This document shows positions 26,359 to 39,343 of a stretch of DNA of 64,000 nucleotides, in pieces; the first letter of the stretch is position 1; each line of letters opens with the position of its first letter. Below the pieces are notes generated by a model. The model ran no database searches and was not told the origin of the DNA. It saw only the letters and a program-made list of their open reading frames with translations. The DNA is from Stereum hirsutum FP-91666 SS1. Lineage: Eukaryota > Basidiomycota > Agaricomycetes > Russulales > Stereaceae. Position numbers and translations under genes: made by a program. The stretch spans positions 1,294,339 through 1,358,338 of the forward strand of contig NW_006763137.1 in NCBI RefSeq assembly GCF_000264905.1, read 5' to 3'.

Positions 26359-28518
26359 GTCTCATGTTCCGTGTATGTAGCTACGGAAAGAAGAAGAGAG
26401 AAGAGAACGCGAAGGGAATATTGATCCTCAAGTTGCGGTGGGCTTGTAGGATAATACAGTAGGACGGTGTGTCGGGCATCTGTATCGTGTTGTGCCCGAT
26501 GTGTTCTATTAGAGGATAGGTCTGGGCTTCGTCTGCAGCTGCCTGTGAGCTGTGAGTCGTCAGTTGTATCATGCCGGTTGTATTAGTTGATTGCTTTGAT
26601 ATCGCTCTGATGTAATCGGTTAATCAGTGACTCTTAGGTATCTTCTTTTGCTTTTGTACTCACCTTGATAGTCTCCTATTGTAGTATTGTTTATCGCCAC
26701 TTGGTTGGCATCCATGTAGTACACTTTTCGATTCTCCATACATCGAACCGTATCGTCGCTGCGTTTCACCCCATTCGTCAAGCATACAAGATCAGTGCGG
26801 TCTACAGCAATCGTTCTTCCCTGTTCCTCTACCAAGTACGCCTTTCTTTGCTTCAGTTTTGCAACAACTCCTAACTCTTACGTTACTTCCCTGCTCCATG
26901 TAAACGCGCGCTCCATCATAGGAACAAGTGCGGGATCATAGCCTTCCAAGTACACCGTATCTGGAGTATCACCTGCCCAAACAAACCAAGTAGGTAAGCT
27001 AGCTCGCCGTCGACTAGGGACATGGCTGCGTCAGTAGCACAGGTGCGGGTGGCGTCGCATGAAGATGAAGCTAATCGTGAAGAGGCACTGTGAGTGTGGG
27101 TATTGGTCAGTGCTTGTGGGGTGTCACCACCGTCAAGATCCTAGATCCGTTTTTGCATGAGAAACAGCCGTCTACACATAACTCAGCCAGTATGGTGGAA
27201 GGCTGTGATATCTCGCTCTGCTGTGACATACACTGCATGTCGCGGAGACGACAACCTAGAATGGGTCGTGATATGTTATGAACTATTCATTTACCACATG
27301 CAGGGCTCCAGGTAGCTGCTCTCAGACATGGTGACGCTCCTCTTTGTGCAAGCACCGGGCCTATCTTATGAGAACTATGTTTTGGTTGCAGCGCTTTCAG
27401 CCTTTCAGCCTGAATGGGGGCATCGCATTGTCAATTACTCCCGTTATATTCATGTATGTATTTGGCCATTTCTTTTGCCCTTCACCGCTTACATTGTGTT
27501 CCATGCCTGAAATCTGCACCCCTTATAGGCCTCAAACTCAAGATTACAAGACCATCATAACGGGTTACGCCCACTCGAGCGAGCCAATGCTCCCGAAGAA
27601 CCATACTCGTGAACGGTTTCGTATCCTTGTGTACAGGTTATGAAGTGGCAGGGAGCGGTAATGTAGTTCAAGGGAACACGGACGCTTTAACGGACGGAGA
27701 AAACCCCATATTGCACATAGACATATAGACCCGATGGGCGCTTTGAGACGTTTACTGCCGTGTTCTATCTTGGGACAGCAGCGGGATGTTGAGCTCAGGC
27801 TGCATGATAGTTCACATCCCTCCATCTTTGCCACCGCCCAAATGTGATGTCAGTACTAGTTGGACGGTCACTACCCGACAGACTGACACTGGGCTCGTGA
27901 GAATGTTGCTTCCTCTCGAAATGGCATGTTACTGATGGCCATGATTTATCCCATTATTGTACAACCGACTGTATTAGACTACAAGGTCTTCTAACGGATC
28001 CAATGGCGGGGATCTTCATAACCGTATCTCTTGACATCCCTCGTCCGCGCCAAGCATCAGAGGCTTCATGTGAGTATTCTGCAGTCAGGCACTACGATGA
28101 CACAGAGTTATATCTGGCGTCTGTGTGGCGGTTCAGTCGTACAAGACCCTGGCGGAGGTCTCGCTCCTACCTTGTTTGGGATCCTGTCCTTTCTTCCTAC
28201 CGCCATGTCTTTGCCGAACTTTGCTTTCGAATCAGTGCGGGGCGTTCTCCCTGACAGGATGTATACTTCTCATTGACTCTTACGTTTGGTGGAAGCAGTG
28301 TCTATGTTCTTGGGAGCATAGTACTTCTAGCAAGGTAGCTGACTGTAGTCATCCATGCAGAGGCTGTGGCGGCTCCTCAGTCGGCTCTAAACCTTGCAAT
28401 ATCTCTGCTCGCCTCTATAATAGCTGCTCCCCTGTGGCAGAACTTTTCCCTGGCGCCTGAACGTTTCCTCATCTCAAGCCTACAAGTCTACGCTTGTCAT
28501 CTTATCCTATTAGTGATA
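26359..28518. other. Gene-poor stretch of about 2.2 kb
   Basis: Between the J-protein stop and the first J-tail-like gene I see only short frames without similarity or consistent splice sites. No transposon terminal repeats or reverse-transcriptase motifs were noticed. Confidence 0.4.
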
Positions 28519-29674
28519 ATGGAACGCACTTCTCCCCCTCCTGGCCACTTTCCACCTCAACAGTTTCCTTATCTGATCTTCCCTCAGCAATTCGACTACC
28601 AACGAGACCGCTTTCTCGCTGCCGGGAGGGAAGCTCAACCTCCTTTCATAAGCATGCCCAATGCTCGGCTCCCTCCGCCTGCCCCTCCCTCGCCCACATT
28701 TTCAGTGCCAGCACCAGCTCCAGAACAGCCGACTGCGCTACTGTGGCCTAACGCCCCACCTCCTAAGCCTACCCCCCCCTCACACACACATTCATTGCCA
28801 GCACCAGTACCACTTCCAGAAAAGCCAGCAGCCCCACAACCACCCTCACCTCCTCGTGTGCCGGGAGGGCCTTCCAACCCTTCACCAGCCGCTTTTGCCC
28901 CGCCGCCACTGAGGCCCTCACCTGCTCCGACAGTGAATTATTCACATTTTCCGCCCGACCAGTCTGTCATGGTATACAGAACTACACGCACAATCATCAA
29001 ACCCGGCCTTCCGCCTCTCTCCGAAACTAGGTTCTCAAAGAGTTCGAACGGTATGAGGGAAAGCCTCGTGACAACAGTTGGTAGGAACGTGAGTGTCAGA
29101 GTTCTGTTTTATTGCTGCTTGTTTTTGGGAGGGGACTAACATGTTCGTCACGGTACAGCAACCTCCAAAGACGTCCTATTACTGCCAGCGAACGTATGAC
29201 CCATCTTCGAGCGGAAGCATAAACCTTTCACTGGAGCAACCGCAGCCACACTACGGTATTTGGGACGAGCGCTCTGCCGAAAGGCTTCGAGGGGGAGCCG
29301 GCGATGCCGAGGACAGTGACGACGGCCTGTCCGTTTCTGGAGCAAGTCTCAGCATTGCTAGCGCTCGCCCTGGGCAAACGACGAGCATATCTGAAGCTTC
29401 GTCAAGGGCATCTGTAGCTTCGTCTCGAACCAGTGTTGCCCGACCAGCATTGGACTATTCAAACCCATGGCGGAAGAAGTCTATCGTTGATCAGTATGTT
29501 TCTGGTAGGTCTCACCTGCTGTTCGCCAATGGGCTTTGATAAACACTGAAATAAACATGATATTATTTGTGTGTGCAAGGTTCTGCGCGAGCTCCTGGCA
29601 CAGCGTCCAAGCATAGGGAACCCGGAGCAGACCTGGCCAGGAGAAGATCAGAGAAAGGTCATAACTATGAGTAA
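28519..29674 (+). CDS. Proline-rich protein with a J-protein-tail motif, gene A
   Basis: Three exons (28519-29088, 29159-29504, 29580-29674) give 336 residues with closed phases. The start is probably MERTSPPPGHFPP at 28519; the in-frame ATG at 28366 would add 51 hydrophobic residues. The first half is very rich in proline and alanine. It is followed by TTRTI and SETRFSKSSNGMRESLV, which aligns with SESRMTRTINGVTESIV of the J protein at 24571-26358 and with the gene at 31609. The first intron falls at the same place and phase as in both relatives (GRN|QPP). A serine/alanine-rich stretch and a basic C-terminus (NPWRKKS ... SARAPG ... RRRSEKGH) follow. There is no J domain, signal peptide or enzyme motif. 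The function is unknown. Confidence 0.72.
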
Positions 29675-31608
29675 TTCGGCGTGATAATATCTGCGGCACA
29701 GACAAGTCCAATGTGTCAAGGACGAGATGTTGCGAGACTTCTATCCAGAGCTGCCTTGAATTATTTCTAATCATGTTTGTTTACTTTCTCCTTGCTCCCA
29801 CGGCCGTTCTGTCAAGTACATGGGTCACTCTCGTAGCGATATCTTTGTGATTATTCCGACTTATACAATGTTACTAAGGTTGATATATTTTCAAACCTGA
29901 GCCGAAAGCTTTTCCGACCAACCTTTACTTGTTAGTTTTCTGAGTCGACTCCTTCTCCGCAGTCCCGAAGAACAGCAAATGTGGCGCGCCACAATATCTC
30001 GGCAAAAGCCGTCGGGCGGATAAGTCCAGGACACGTTAACGTTGTAACCTCATCGACGGCGCTCTCTGCTCAAATTTCTATCTAGAGTTCTTCTACTCTC
30101 TCCATGATGAAGCGTATCTTGCTATGTGACGACGATTGTCCTTGCACCTCATCCGCTCCTAGTCTTACGAACAGCAGAAATAGACCCGTGATGGTCTGTC
30201 TTCCTTCAAACTTGAACGGGCCCCCCACATCGGAAACAAGCACTGACACTTCAACATCGAGGATGAATTGCCGCTCTTTTTTGAGGGTAGTTTTCCGATC
30301 CTTTCACATCGATTGGAACTGAATCCTCCAGTGAACTAATGGAAGCTATGCGCGAGTATTTACCTCAGAATACAGACCATAGAGTTGGACGTCGTAGTAG
30401 GTCAACTTGTCAATAATGTGCCGAACGAGCTTCCAATACGCTGGTATGCCATAGCCCCAGGAAATCAGGGTTCAAGGGTCACTTCATCACGTTGACATAC
30501 TGTGATCAGCAGGTCTGCTACATCTTGTGTCTTGAGGTTTGTTTCTGTATATTTTATACCCATTCACCAATCCCCTTTGGTGTGCCGATAAGTCTCTTAT
30601 GGCAAGTCCGAAAGGACCGCAGGACGTTGTCGCTCACCTCCATCGGACTCTCATATTCATCCACACAGTCGCTGGTGGTGGCGACACGAGGTTCGCGCAT
30701 TTTGGAGGAGTCAGCCCTCATGTACTGCCGCAAACCCTTTGGTATCCTCAGGTGAGTTACTTTTAGCGTCAGCGCGGACATCGGCCGTTTATGATGTTGC
30801 GGCGCGAGTATTTGTTGACAATTTCTCGATCTGCTAGCCGCTGATCCGTCTGGATGGTCTCTGTTTGCTCACAGAGGCACGGTGGCCATACGCTTGTGCC
30901 AAAATCTAAGATCTTGCGTCGGTATCTCAGACCTCCTTTGCATTGCGCATGCCTCATGTATCAATCCTTTTCGAGTTCCTGAGTATTGCACTACTCGTAT
31001 GGAATGTCTCAATGATGAAGAGCGGGTCAATGGCGGCACTGCCGATGATGGTTTCGTTCTGTTATGTTTAATTCAGTACGCGCGGCTGTGCGAGAAGGAC
31101 GTCACCGGATTTTATGGACACATTCAGCGGGGCATGCATGGTCATACAGAGCTATTTTTGATTCGGGTCTATCTTACGCCTTCACCCTTTTCTTTTGACC
31201 ACAGCCTTCCGAAGGTTGGGCGACTTTGCTTAGCCTCAGCCTTCGTCGTGCTGTGTTAAAGTTCTTCTGTTCTCGGTCCTGGGTTCTGAAGGCTATATGC
31301 ATATATCCTTGCGAGTGGCGCTCGTATCCCCAGTCACACCCAACATTCCTTTGATCGGAGGTCATCCTAGGGCCACACTTGACGTTTTCATCGCTTTGAA
31401 TGGGAGGGCGTGTATCTTAATTTGAGCCAATGTAGTCTGAGGCGGAACGTGAGGGACGCCGACTAGTTTTCTGCAACTGCATATAAGACTCGCGTAGGAT
31501 TACACCAGAGTCAGAGTAGCCTCACTGTCTCTCGACAGCCACCCGTTCCTGTTTTCTGGCCACAGTCCCTGGTCTTTCTCATCTAGAGCTCAAGCCCTTT
31601 CTTTCATC
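29675..31608. other. Gene-poor stretch of about 1.9 kb
   Basis: This stretch lies between the two J-tail-like genes. A short plus-strand frame at 30104-30322 contains NGPPTSETSTDTST, which faintly resembles part of these genes and may be a decayed copy, but the similarity is too short to call. Nothing else was recognised. Confidence 0.35.
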
Positions 31609-33282
31609 ATGGCGCTCGCCTACAATCCTCCTGCTATTCAACAACTTACGCCCTATCATTCTCCTGTTCATCTTACAACCGATATGTTCGACAGGGAGCG
31701 CGACAAACTCTTTCAAGATTCATATAATCCTTTCAACAACGGCGCCGTCGGTCGACCCACTGCTCTTGACGATCATTTCGAGATGTCAAGTCACACGCGC
31801 ACAATCAAACTTAGCGGAAGGCCATCTGTCTCAGAGACTCGACTCGCAAGGAACTCCAAGGGTGTGAAGGAGAGTATCATCAAAAGGGTTGGCGGCGGTA
31901 GGGTGAGCAATCATTTCGTTTGAACTTTCTCATGTCTAGATTCCATGTACTTGTCCAGAGCCAGGCATGTATCATAAGCTGATGAGATACGCATATTTTA
32001 TGTTGACAGGGTCCTCCTACTACGACGTACATCCTCGAGAAAACACACGACCAACCATCTCTCCAACACTTGAACCCACCTAACTCCGCGTCGTCCATTA
32101 GAACTGGCCACGGCGTAGCGCCCGCACCTCTGCCGCCACCCGGAGGTCGGTCACCATCCCCTCCACCTCCAGGTCAACCTCGTAGTGACCTAGGCTCATG
32201 GAATATGGGTCAAGTTCCTCGTGGGCCGCCTGGTCCTCCTTACGGAGTACCTCCCCCACCAGAGAATGGGAGACATTTTAGTCCACCTGATATTCCACCT
32301 GTCGTCCCTCTTCGCCCTGACGGAGGCCGTTATTCTCCACTCCCTCCTCATCCCGGTGCTCAGGCTCGTCCTCTGTTCCCACCTCAAGGAGGACCGCCAC
32401 CGTTCATTCCTCAAGGTGGTCAACCTCAGGGCGGACCGCCACCGCTCGCTCCTCAAGGTGGGCTACGTCCACCAGGACCACCGCGTCCTCCGACTGCGGG
32501 ACACGCACCACCTTTGCATGCAAATCAGTGGCCCGGGGATATTCCTCATGTTCAGAGGACTGGCTGGAACGATGATGCAGACAACAACAACCCATACCCT
32601 GCCCGACAAGTCTATCCCCATCTCGATAATAGACAGCCCCCCAACAATGCGGGTCCATACGTAGGTAATACAAGAGCCGACCCTACTCCACCTCCCCCAC
32701 CTCCACCTCATCCTCCGCCTGGCCTGGGACCAGCTCCGAGGGGGCCTGTAGGTAACGGCCGTGAACGTGTTGGAAGTTTTGCTGGGTCGGGCCCACCTGT
32801 TATACCCCCGCCAAACCGAGCTCAAGGCATGAACAATCCATACCCTCTTCCCCCTGCAGTCAAGGCCTCTGATCAAGCTAGAAGAGCGCCCTCGCCGCCA
32901 CCACAGAGACATAGGGAGGCACATGATCGTCATGCTGAACGAAGGAGGGACCCCAGTCCTGGGCGGAGGCACGAGAGAGAACATCGAGATCGTGCTGGGA
33001 GAGAACGTACTCGTGAAGTACCGAGGGTCCCTGCGCCGCCTGTTACGACCAATCCTTGGAGGCAAGCTAGCGACAGAAATCACTACAATCCTCGTAGTTC
33101 GTGCTCTACCTCATCTGCGCACTGACGGAGGGCTCAATGTAATCGTATTCTAATTAGATCCTGAACGTGCGCCGGCCGTCGAGAGCAATAAACTTAGGAA
33201 GAGAAGACCTGAAAGCCAGGATTGGGGTAGGCAGGAAGGTGGAGGGGCGGATCGGAGGTGGTGGGGATTTAGGCAGGCATAA
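31609..33282 (+). CDS. Proline-rich protein with a J-protein-tail motif, gene B
   Basis: Three exons (31609-31902, 32010-33093, 33158-33282) give 500 residues. If the last intron is not removed, the frame stops at 33125. The N-terminus reads MALAYNPPAIQQ and includes DMFDRERDKLF, similar to FDYQRDRFL in gene A. Then come HTRTI and SETRLARNSKGVKESIIKR, the shared block. The intron after GGGR matches the J protein and gene A in position and phase. Exon 2 encodes a long P/G/H-rich disordered region with repeats around APQGG and PPPPPP, then an R/E/H-rich segment and NPWRQAS. Exon 3 reads PERAPAVESNKLRKRRPE, which corresponds to SARAPG in gene A. No catalytic motif is visible. It could be a scaffold or aggregation-modulating protein, but that is inference. 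Confidence 0.7.
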
Positions 33283-33721
33283 TGAATTCGAATACTCAAG
33301 CGGAGGGGCGGCGGTTATGAAAGGGAAAGTCGTAGCGTGTTGTAATATATTGGATTTGCGTCGATCGTGTACCAGCTTTATTGACTGTATTCTATGCTAT
33401 TTTTCGGTTTATGTTTGCGACTCCAGAGTTTGGGATGTGTGGCGCCCCACAACGTTCGTACCTTTCCCCAGATCGCCACCCGCGGGGTAAGTCCGGGAAG
33501 GTCAGGGAAATTTCCGATATCAATGCATATCAACTTTTGCAACGTGCATCCATCTGGGGCGAGAGCAATTCAGAAGCCATGACGTCGTCCACAAAAGGCG
33601 GTTTATATAGACTTTCAACACGTCCAGGTTCGGGACGCGCATCCCCTCACTTGTCCATACCCTCCTTCTCTCGCTCACGCCGCATTCTCTGGACATCTCT
33701 CCACCTTCATAAAAACTAAAG
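33283..33721. other. Promoter side of the debranching-enzyme gene
   Basis: 440 bp lie between gene B and GDB1. A TTTATATAG stretch near 33601, about 120 nt upstream of the ATG at 33722, may act as a TATA element. Nothing else was recognised. Confidence 0.4.
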
Positions 33722-36700
33722 ATGGCGAAGAACAAGGCGAAGTCTACGGCGAATAAAGCAAAGAAGGCGTTGGCTCCGGGAACTCTTTCCATCCCCAGCG
33801 GAGGGATGTCTTCTACAGGCTCATCTGCGAGCAATTCGCCCACTTCTTCTAGAGCGCAGAAAACGCCTAGGACGCCGGCAGACGAGGGTATCGCGTTCTT
33901 CGAGTCTGAATTCAAAAAGGGCGAGCCACCCGTCAGAGTCTACGAGTTAGCACTCGATGCAGACGGTGGGCCGAGCAAGGAAGTTGCGGTACGTCGTTCT
34001 GTTCTGTATTATTTCACGTAATGGCTCTGCGGGAGCTTGAGGTTATGTGACTTCATCGGTTGAGGGCCAAGAGATCACACCTTCGAGTTGCTCGCAGTAA
34101 TCATCTCTACATCTGAGCACAGACTCACATTAGACTTTACAGTACATTCGTCTCCCTCCAGCTTACACTCCCTATATCTTGCGTGTATCGCTCGAGGCTG
34201 GCACTCCTGCTTCCCGAAACGGCGTCTTCAAGACCAACTTCCCTCTTGAAGGAGGACAGTTTGATCGCAACAACTTTTGCGATAAAAAGTAAGCAAACCC
34301 TGTACCCATGCAGAGGCAGGCCTTAACTCACGACGTCAATTGTAGACTTCCGACCGACGTCTCCAAGCCTATCGAGATTGATCTGCCCATCTCCCATGCC
34401 GGCGCGTTTGCCTATTGGGTCGAATACGATGGTGCCACTGCAGGTTCCCGGATTAAGGGTCGCGTAGGATACTTCAACATCGACCCAATCCTTCGGACCA
34501 AAGCTCGGGCTCCCATTCTTTCCTCCGACTTGATACCTCTCCCCCCCTCGGAAGGAGGCGGTGCCCTCAAGGACGAGTTCACGAACATCCCTCTTTCCGC
34601 CGTCTCTCTCCTCAGTACCGTTTCGAAATGGATGGGCCCCGTCTCAAAGTGGCCTCAGTTCTTTGCGGAGGCGAGGGACCGCGGTTACAACATGCTTCAC
34701 TGGACGCCGTTGCAGGAGCGTGGCGAGAGCGACTCGCCTTACTCGATTAAGGACCAGTTGAAGTACGAGCCTGCTATGTTCGATGACAACAAGGATATCA
34801 AGGCCGATGGCGGTATTGCGAAGATGGAGGAAATCCTCAAGCTCGCGAGGGAAGAATATGGGTTGTTGAACTTGACCGATGTCGTTCTCAACCACACGGC
34901 GAACAACAGCACCTGGCTGGAGGATCATCCCGAAGCTGGTAAGTTTTGGACCTTTTGTCAAATTTTCGGGAGACTGAAGGTGACTGTAACCTGCATCAGG
35001 ATTTAGCCCCGCGACCTTCCCTCACCTCACTTCAGCTCTTGAGCTGGATAACGCGATGATCGAGTTCTCTAGCCTACTTAGTGAGAAAGGCCTTCCTACC
35101 TCTGTGAACTCCATGGGCGATGTCGATACTCTGACGAACGCATTCGCCGACTATATCAAACCGCTCAACTTCTGGCAGTACTATGTCCTCGACACCGAGC
35201 GCGAGAAGGAAGAGGTCCATAAAGCTCTGAAGAGTGGGAAGGCTACCCCTTGGAAAGGTCCCGACCTCGCCGGCAAGTCTCCTGTCGATATCGCCGTGAC
35301 GCTCCGCTCGTTCGAGAACGGAAAACATATTCAAGGTCTCGGGAAATACGCGAAGCGCTTTGGCGTGTCGGTGGATGGCTTAGTGGCTGCTGGGATCACT
35401 CAGACTGCTCTTCAGGGAGGCGATATCGACGCTCTCGCTGAGTTCTGGGTGAAGGTTGTGGATGTTCTGAATGTCCCGTTGTACGAGGAATGGGAAGTGG
35501 ATACTAAGATAGCCATCGAAAGCATTCGCGGAAGGTTGAAGTATACCAGGCTCGACGAGCATGGTCCCCGATTGGGAGAGATCACCCAGAAGTAAGTGAA
35601 CGAAATATTATCGGTCTGAGCATTCGCTGACAATCGTTGTTTCTAGATCACCGCTCATGGAGTCTTACTTCGCTCGCATTCCTGGCCACGAGAAGGACCC
35701 TCTCAAGTACTCTTTGGCCGTCAACGGCTGGATGTGGGCGGCCGATCCCTTATCGAACTTTGCTCTCCTTCCCTCAAAGGCTTACTTCCAACGTACCGTC
35801 ATCGCCTGGGGCGACTGTGTCAAACTTAACTACGGCTCTTCACCCGAAGACTCTCCTTTCCTCTGGGAGCACATGACGAAATATGTCACTACCCTCGCTC
35901 GCGCCTTCACTGGCTTCCGTCTCGACAACTGTCACTCAACCCCTCTTCACGTGGGAACGTTCCTCCTAGACCGTGCTCGCGAGGTCAATCCCGATCTCTA
36001 CGTCGTCGCGGAGCTGTTCACCGGTAGTGAGGACATGGACACGATCTTCGTCAGTCGTCTGGGTATTAACAGTCTCATTCGCGAGGCGGGCAACGCTGGC
36101 GACCCGAAGGAGTTCTCGCGTATTATCTGGCGTGATGGGCTCGGGAAGCCTATCGGTTCTATGGACGGAGCATGCCTGACTACGCCATCTTTCATTCAGT
36201 CGCCGACGCCTTCAGGGAAAGGGCCCATTCGACCTTGCCTCGTCAGTCCTGTTACCGGTTCGCTTCCTCATGCGCTTCTCTACGACCAGACACACGACAA
36301 CGAGTCGACTGCCATGAAGCTTTCCGCGGAGCACACGCTCTCTGCCGCCGCCGTTGTAGCATTCTCGTGGTGCGCCACCGGCAGCGTGAAGGGCTACGAC
36401 GAGGTGTATCCTAAACTTCTAGAGCTTGTCACGGAGAAGAGGCTGTATGAACTTGTCGGATTAGGTGATGCGAAGGAAGGGGAATTCGGGAGAAGTGGTA
36501 TTGCGGTGGCCAAAAGGCTGTTGAATAATTTGCATAGGGAGATGGTTGTAGGCGGTTATGAAGAGGGTCATGTGCATCAGGAAAACGACGTAGGATGCTT
36601 TCTCCCTTCAATTCGACACATTTTGCTAACCACCAAACTTTCTTTAGTATATAGTGATGCACAGAGTCCAGCCAGGCACTCAGAAGGGGTACATCATGGT

Positions 36701-39343
36701 CGCCCACAATGCCTTCGCGAATAGTAAAGGTTCTAAGGATCGTGGAAATAGTAAGTCCACGCATGGCTTTGGTTCTTCCAACTAGACCTGATAGCCTATC
36801 ATCACAGTTGAACCCATCCGCCTGCGCGGCTCCAAAGTCAAGTTCATCTTTGGCAGCAGTATCGAGTTTTCTGAAGCAGGGCCTAAAGCTGATGATAAAA
36901 CTCTGGGCGGTATCCCGTCCAAACTTGTTCCCATTCCTGCACCCCACGTACCTGAAGGAAGCGACGGTGAAGGCCCTTACTCGGATATTATCGTCCCCGA
37001 TTACTTCCCTCCCGGTAGCATCATGATCTTCGAGACTCACTTGCAAGGCTTCGACACAGAGCTCGACGCCTTCTGCGCATCCGGAGCTGATAAAGCATTC
37101 GATGAGCTTGACCTTGTCGATCTCAACGTCGTCCTGTTCAGGTCCGAGGGTGAGGAGCTCGATGCGACGAACGGAGAGATCGGAGGATACGATATTCCTG
37201 GCGCCGGAAAGTCCAAGTTCTGTGGATTGGAAGGCTGGATGCACGCTCTCCGTCACGTTATGCGCTACAACGACTTGGGCCACCCGCTTTGCGGTCATCT
37301 CAGGGAGGGCACCTGGGCGTTGGATTACGTTCCTTCTCGACTTTCAAAGCAAGCTTCCTACCTTCCTCATCTCGCCAAGCCGGCGGAATGGTTCAAAGCG
37401 CGCTTTGATCGTATCAAGACTTCCGTCCCGCCTTTCCTCCGCCCCAAATATTTCGCCATTGTCATCTCTGAAGCCTACAAAGCTGCACGTCGTGCCGCCA
37501 TTGAGCAATGCTCAGACTTCGTCTCGTCAGGACACTCGTTCACGCATGATCTTGCGCTCGTTGCCGTCCAGATGCATGGTAGGGTGCAGTCTGCAAGCTT
37601 GGACCCGGGCAAGCCGACGCCTTCGCTCGCGGCTGGCTTGCCGCACTTTGCGGCAGGATGGGCAAGGTGCTGGGGAAGAGATGTGTTCATCTCGTTGAGG
37701 GGCTTGTTCTTGGCGACGGGGCAGTTTGTTGATGCGAAGAAGCATATCGTGGCGTTTGCGTCGACGTTGAAGCATGGACTGATTCCGAACTTGTTGGATT
37801 CGGTGAGGAACCCGAGGTACGCGTATCTTCCATATTTTTGCGAAGCTCGATAATTGTCTGACATGTATGAATATAGATATAACTCCCGTGATTCTCCCTG
37901 GTGGATGTTACAAAATATCCAAGACTACACAACGAAGGCTCCTGACGGCCTAGCCATTCTCGACGAACCGGTCAAGCGTCGTTTCCCCAAAGACGATACT
38001 TGGGTTCCCTGGGACGACCCTCGCGCCTACTCGGAAACCAGCACCATCGCCGAAATCATCCAGGAAATCCTCCAGCGCCACGCCGATGGCATCTCCTTCC
38101 GCGAGCATAATGCGGGACCGAACCTCGACATGCAGATGCGCGATCCAGGGTTCAACATCGAAGTTAAAGTCGACTGGAAGACGGGCCTCGTCTCTGGTGG
38201 GAATGAATGGAATTGTGGGACCTGGATGGATAAGATGGGAGAGTCTGAGAAGGCGGGTACGAAGGGGCTTCCGGGGACGCCTAGGGATGGAGCGCCAGTG
38301 GAGATTACTGGATTGGTAAAGAGTACATTGAGGTGGTTGGATGGATTGGCGGGCAAGGGCAAGTTTCCGTTCAAGGGTGTTGAAGCTGGGAGTGAGTTCA
38401 TTTCGCGATGTATCTCCATGCTTGAGTATCAGTGCTGATTCTGAATGGTTTTAGTCGATGGAAAGCGCCGCCTGGTCACATATAAAGAGTGGAATGACTT
38501 GATCCAAGAGTCTTTCGAGAAGTCTTACTACGTTCCTTTGGGTGAGTAGCGGTGGTTTTTTTTCCTCTCTCGTCCTAGGTCTAATCAAATATATAGATCC
38601 CACTGAGGACTCAAAGTACACCCTCAACTCCTCCCTCGTGAACCGTCGCGGAATCTACAAAGACACCTTCGGTGCTGGTACCGGCCGCGAATGGTCCGAC
38701 TACCAGTTCAGGGCCAATTTTCCCATTGCCATGACGGTCGCTCCAGAGTTGTTCGTTCCCGAACACGCTATGGGCGCGTTAAAGTTGGCCGACCAGGTCT
38801 TGAGGGCTCCCTTGGGCATGAAGACGCTGGACCCGAGCGATATGCAATATAGGCCACACTACGATAACGCGAACGACTCGAGCGATCCGGCTGTGGCTAA
38901 GGGGAGGAACTACCATCAGGTATGCTCACGTCCTGGATCCTTCTGTGAATTGGTTTCATAAGTCTGCGGCTGATACGAATTCTCTATGTTTTAGGGTCCT
39001 GAGTGGGGGTGGCCTTTAGGATACTTCCTACGCGCATACCTCTACTTCGACACTCGAGTAGGAGATGGCAAGAAGGTAAGCGATTTTTATTTACGTGCCG
39101 CATCGCAGTTCCTAATAAGATCTTTTAACCCAGGACCCATCTGTCTCACTCCACTATATTCATAATTCCCTCCTCACTTCTCGCGCACATATCCGCAAGG
39201 ATCCCTGGAGAGGTCTACCGGAGCTGACCAACGAGAATGGCGGATTCTGTTACGATTCGTGCCCTACTCAGGCTTGGAGCGCAAGTACGCTCTTGGACGC
39301 CTTGGAGGATGCGCATGCGATCTCTACGGCTGACAAGGCGTAG
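33722..39343 (+). CDS. GDB1: Glycogen debranching enzyme (transferase + amylo-1,6-glucosidase)
   Basis: This cytosolic bifunctional enzyme removes glycogen branches, first by 4-alpha-glucanotransfer and then by alpha-1,6-glucosidase cleavage. Twelve exons (33722-33988, 34143-34288, 34346-34938, 35000-35591, 35647-36589, 36648-36750, 36808-37816, 37877-38391, 38455-38541, 38597-38919, 38995-39075, 39134-39343) close in phase and give 1622 residues, slightly longer than the usual 1530-1560. The excess is an A/S/K-rich N-terminus. The GH13-type half shows NLTDVVLNHTANNS, GFRLDNCHSTPLH (likely nucleophile Asp), VVAELFTGSEDMD (acid/base Glu) and YDQTHDNES. The GH133-type C-terminal half shows AAGWARCWGRDVFISLRGL, RDSPWWMLQNIQDY and SCPTQAWSASTLLDAL. 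A long antisense frame inside it is a shadow. Confidence 0.96.

Noticed and set aside
29950..33500. Short similar strings (TGTGGCGC-CCACAA ... GTAAGTCC-GG) near 29980 and 33440 as a possible repeat or mobile element
   Set aside because: The similarity is short and broken, with no terminal repeats or target-site duplication visible.
36429..37298. Minus-strand open frame of 289 codons inside GDB1
   Set aside because: It is antisense to well-conserved debranching-enzyme exons, spans two introns of that gene and has no recognisable motif; it follows from codon bias.
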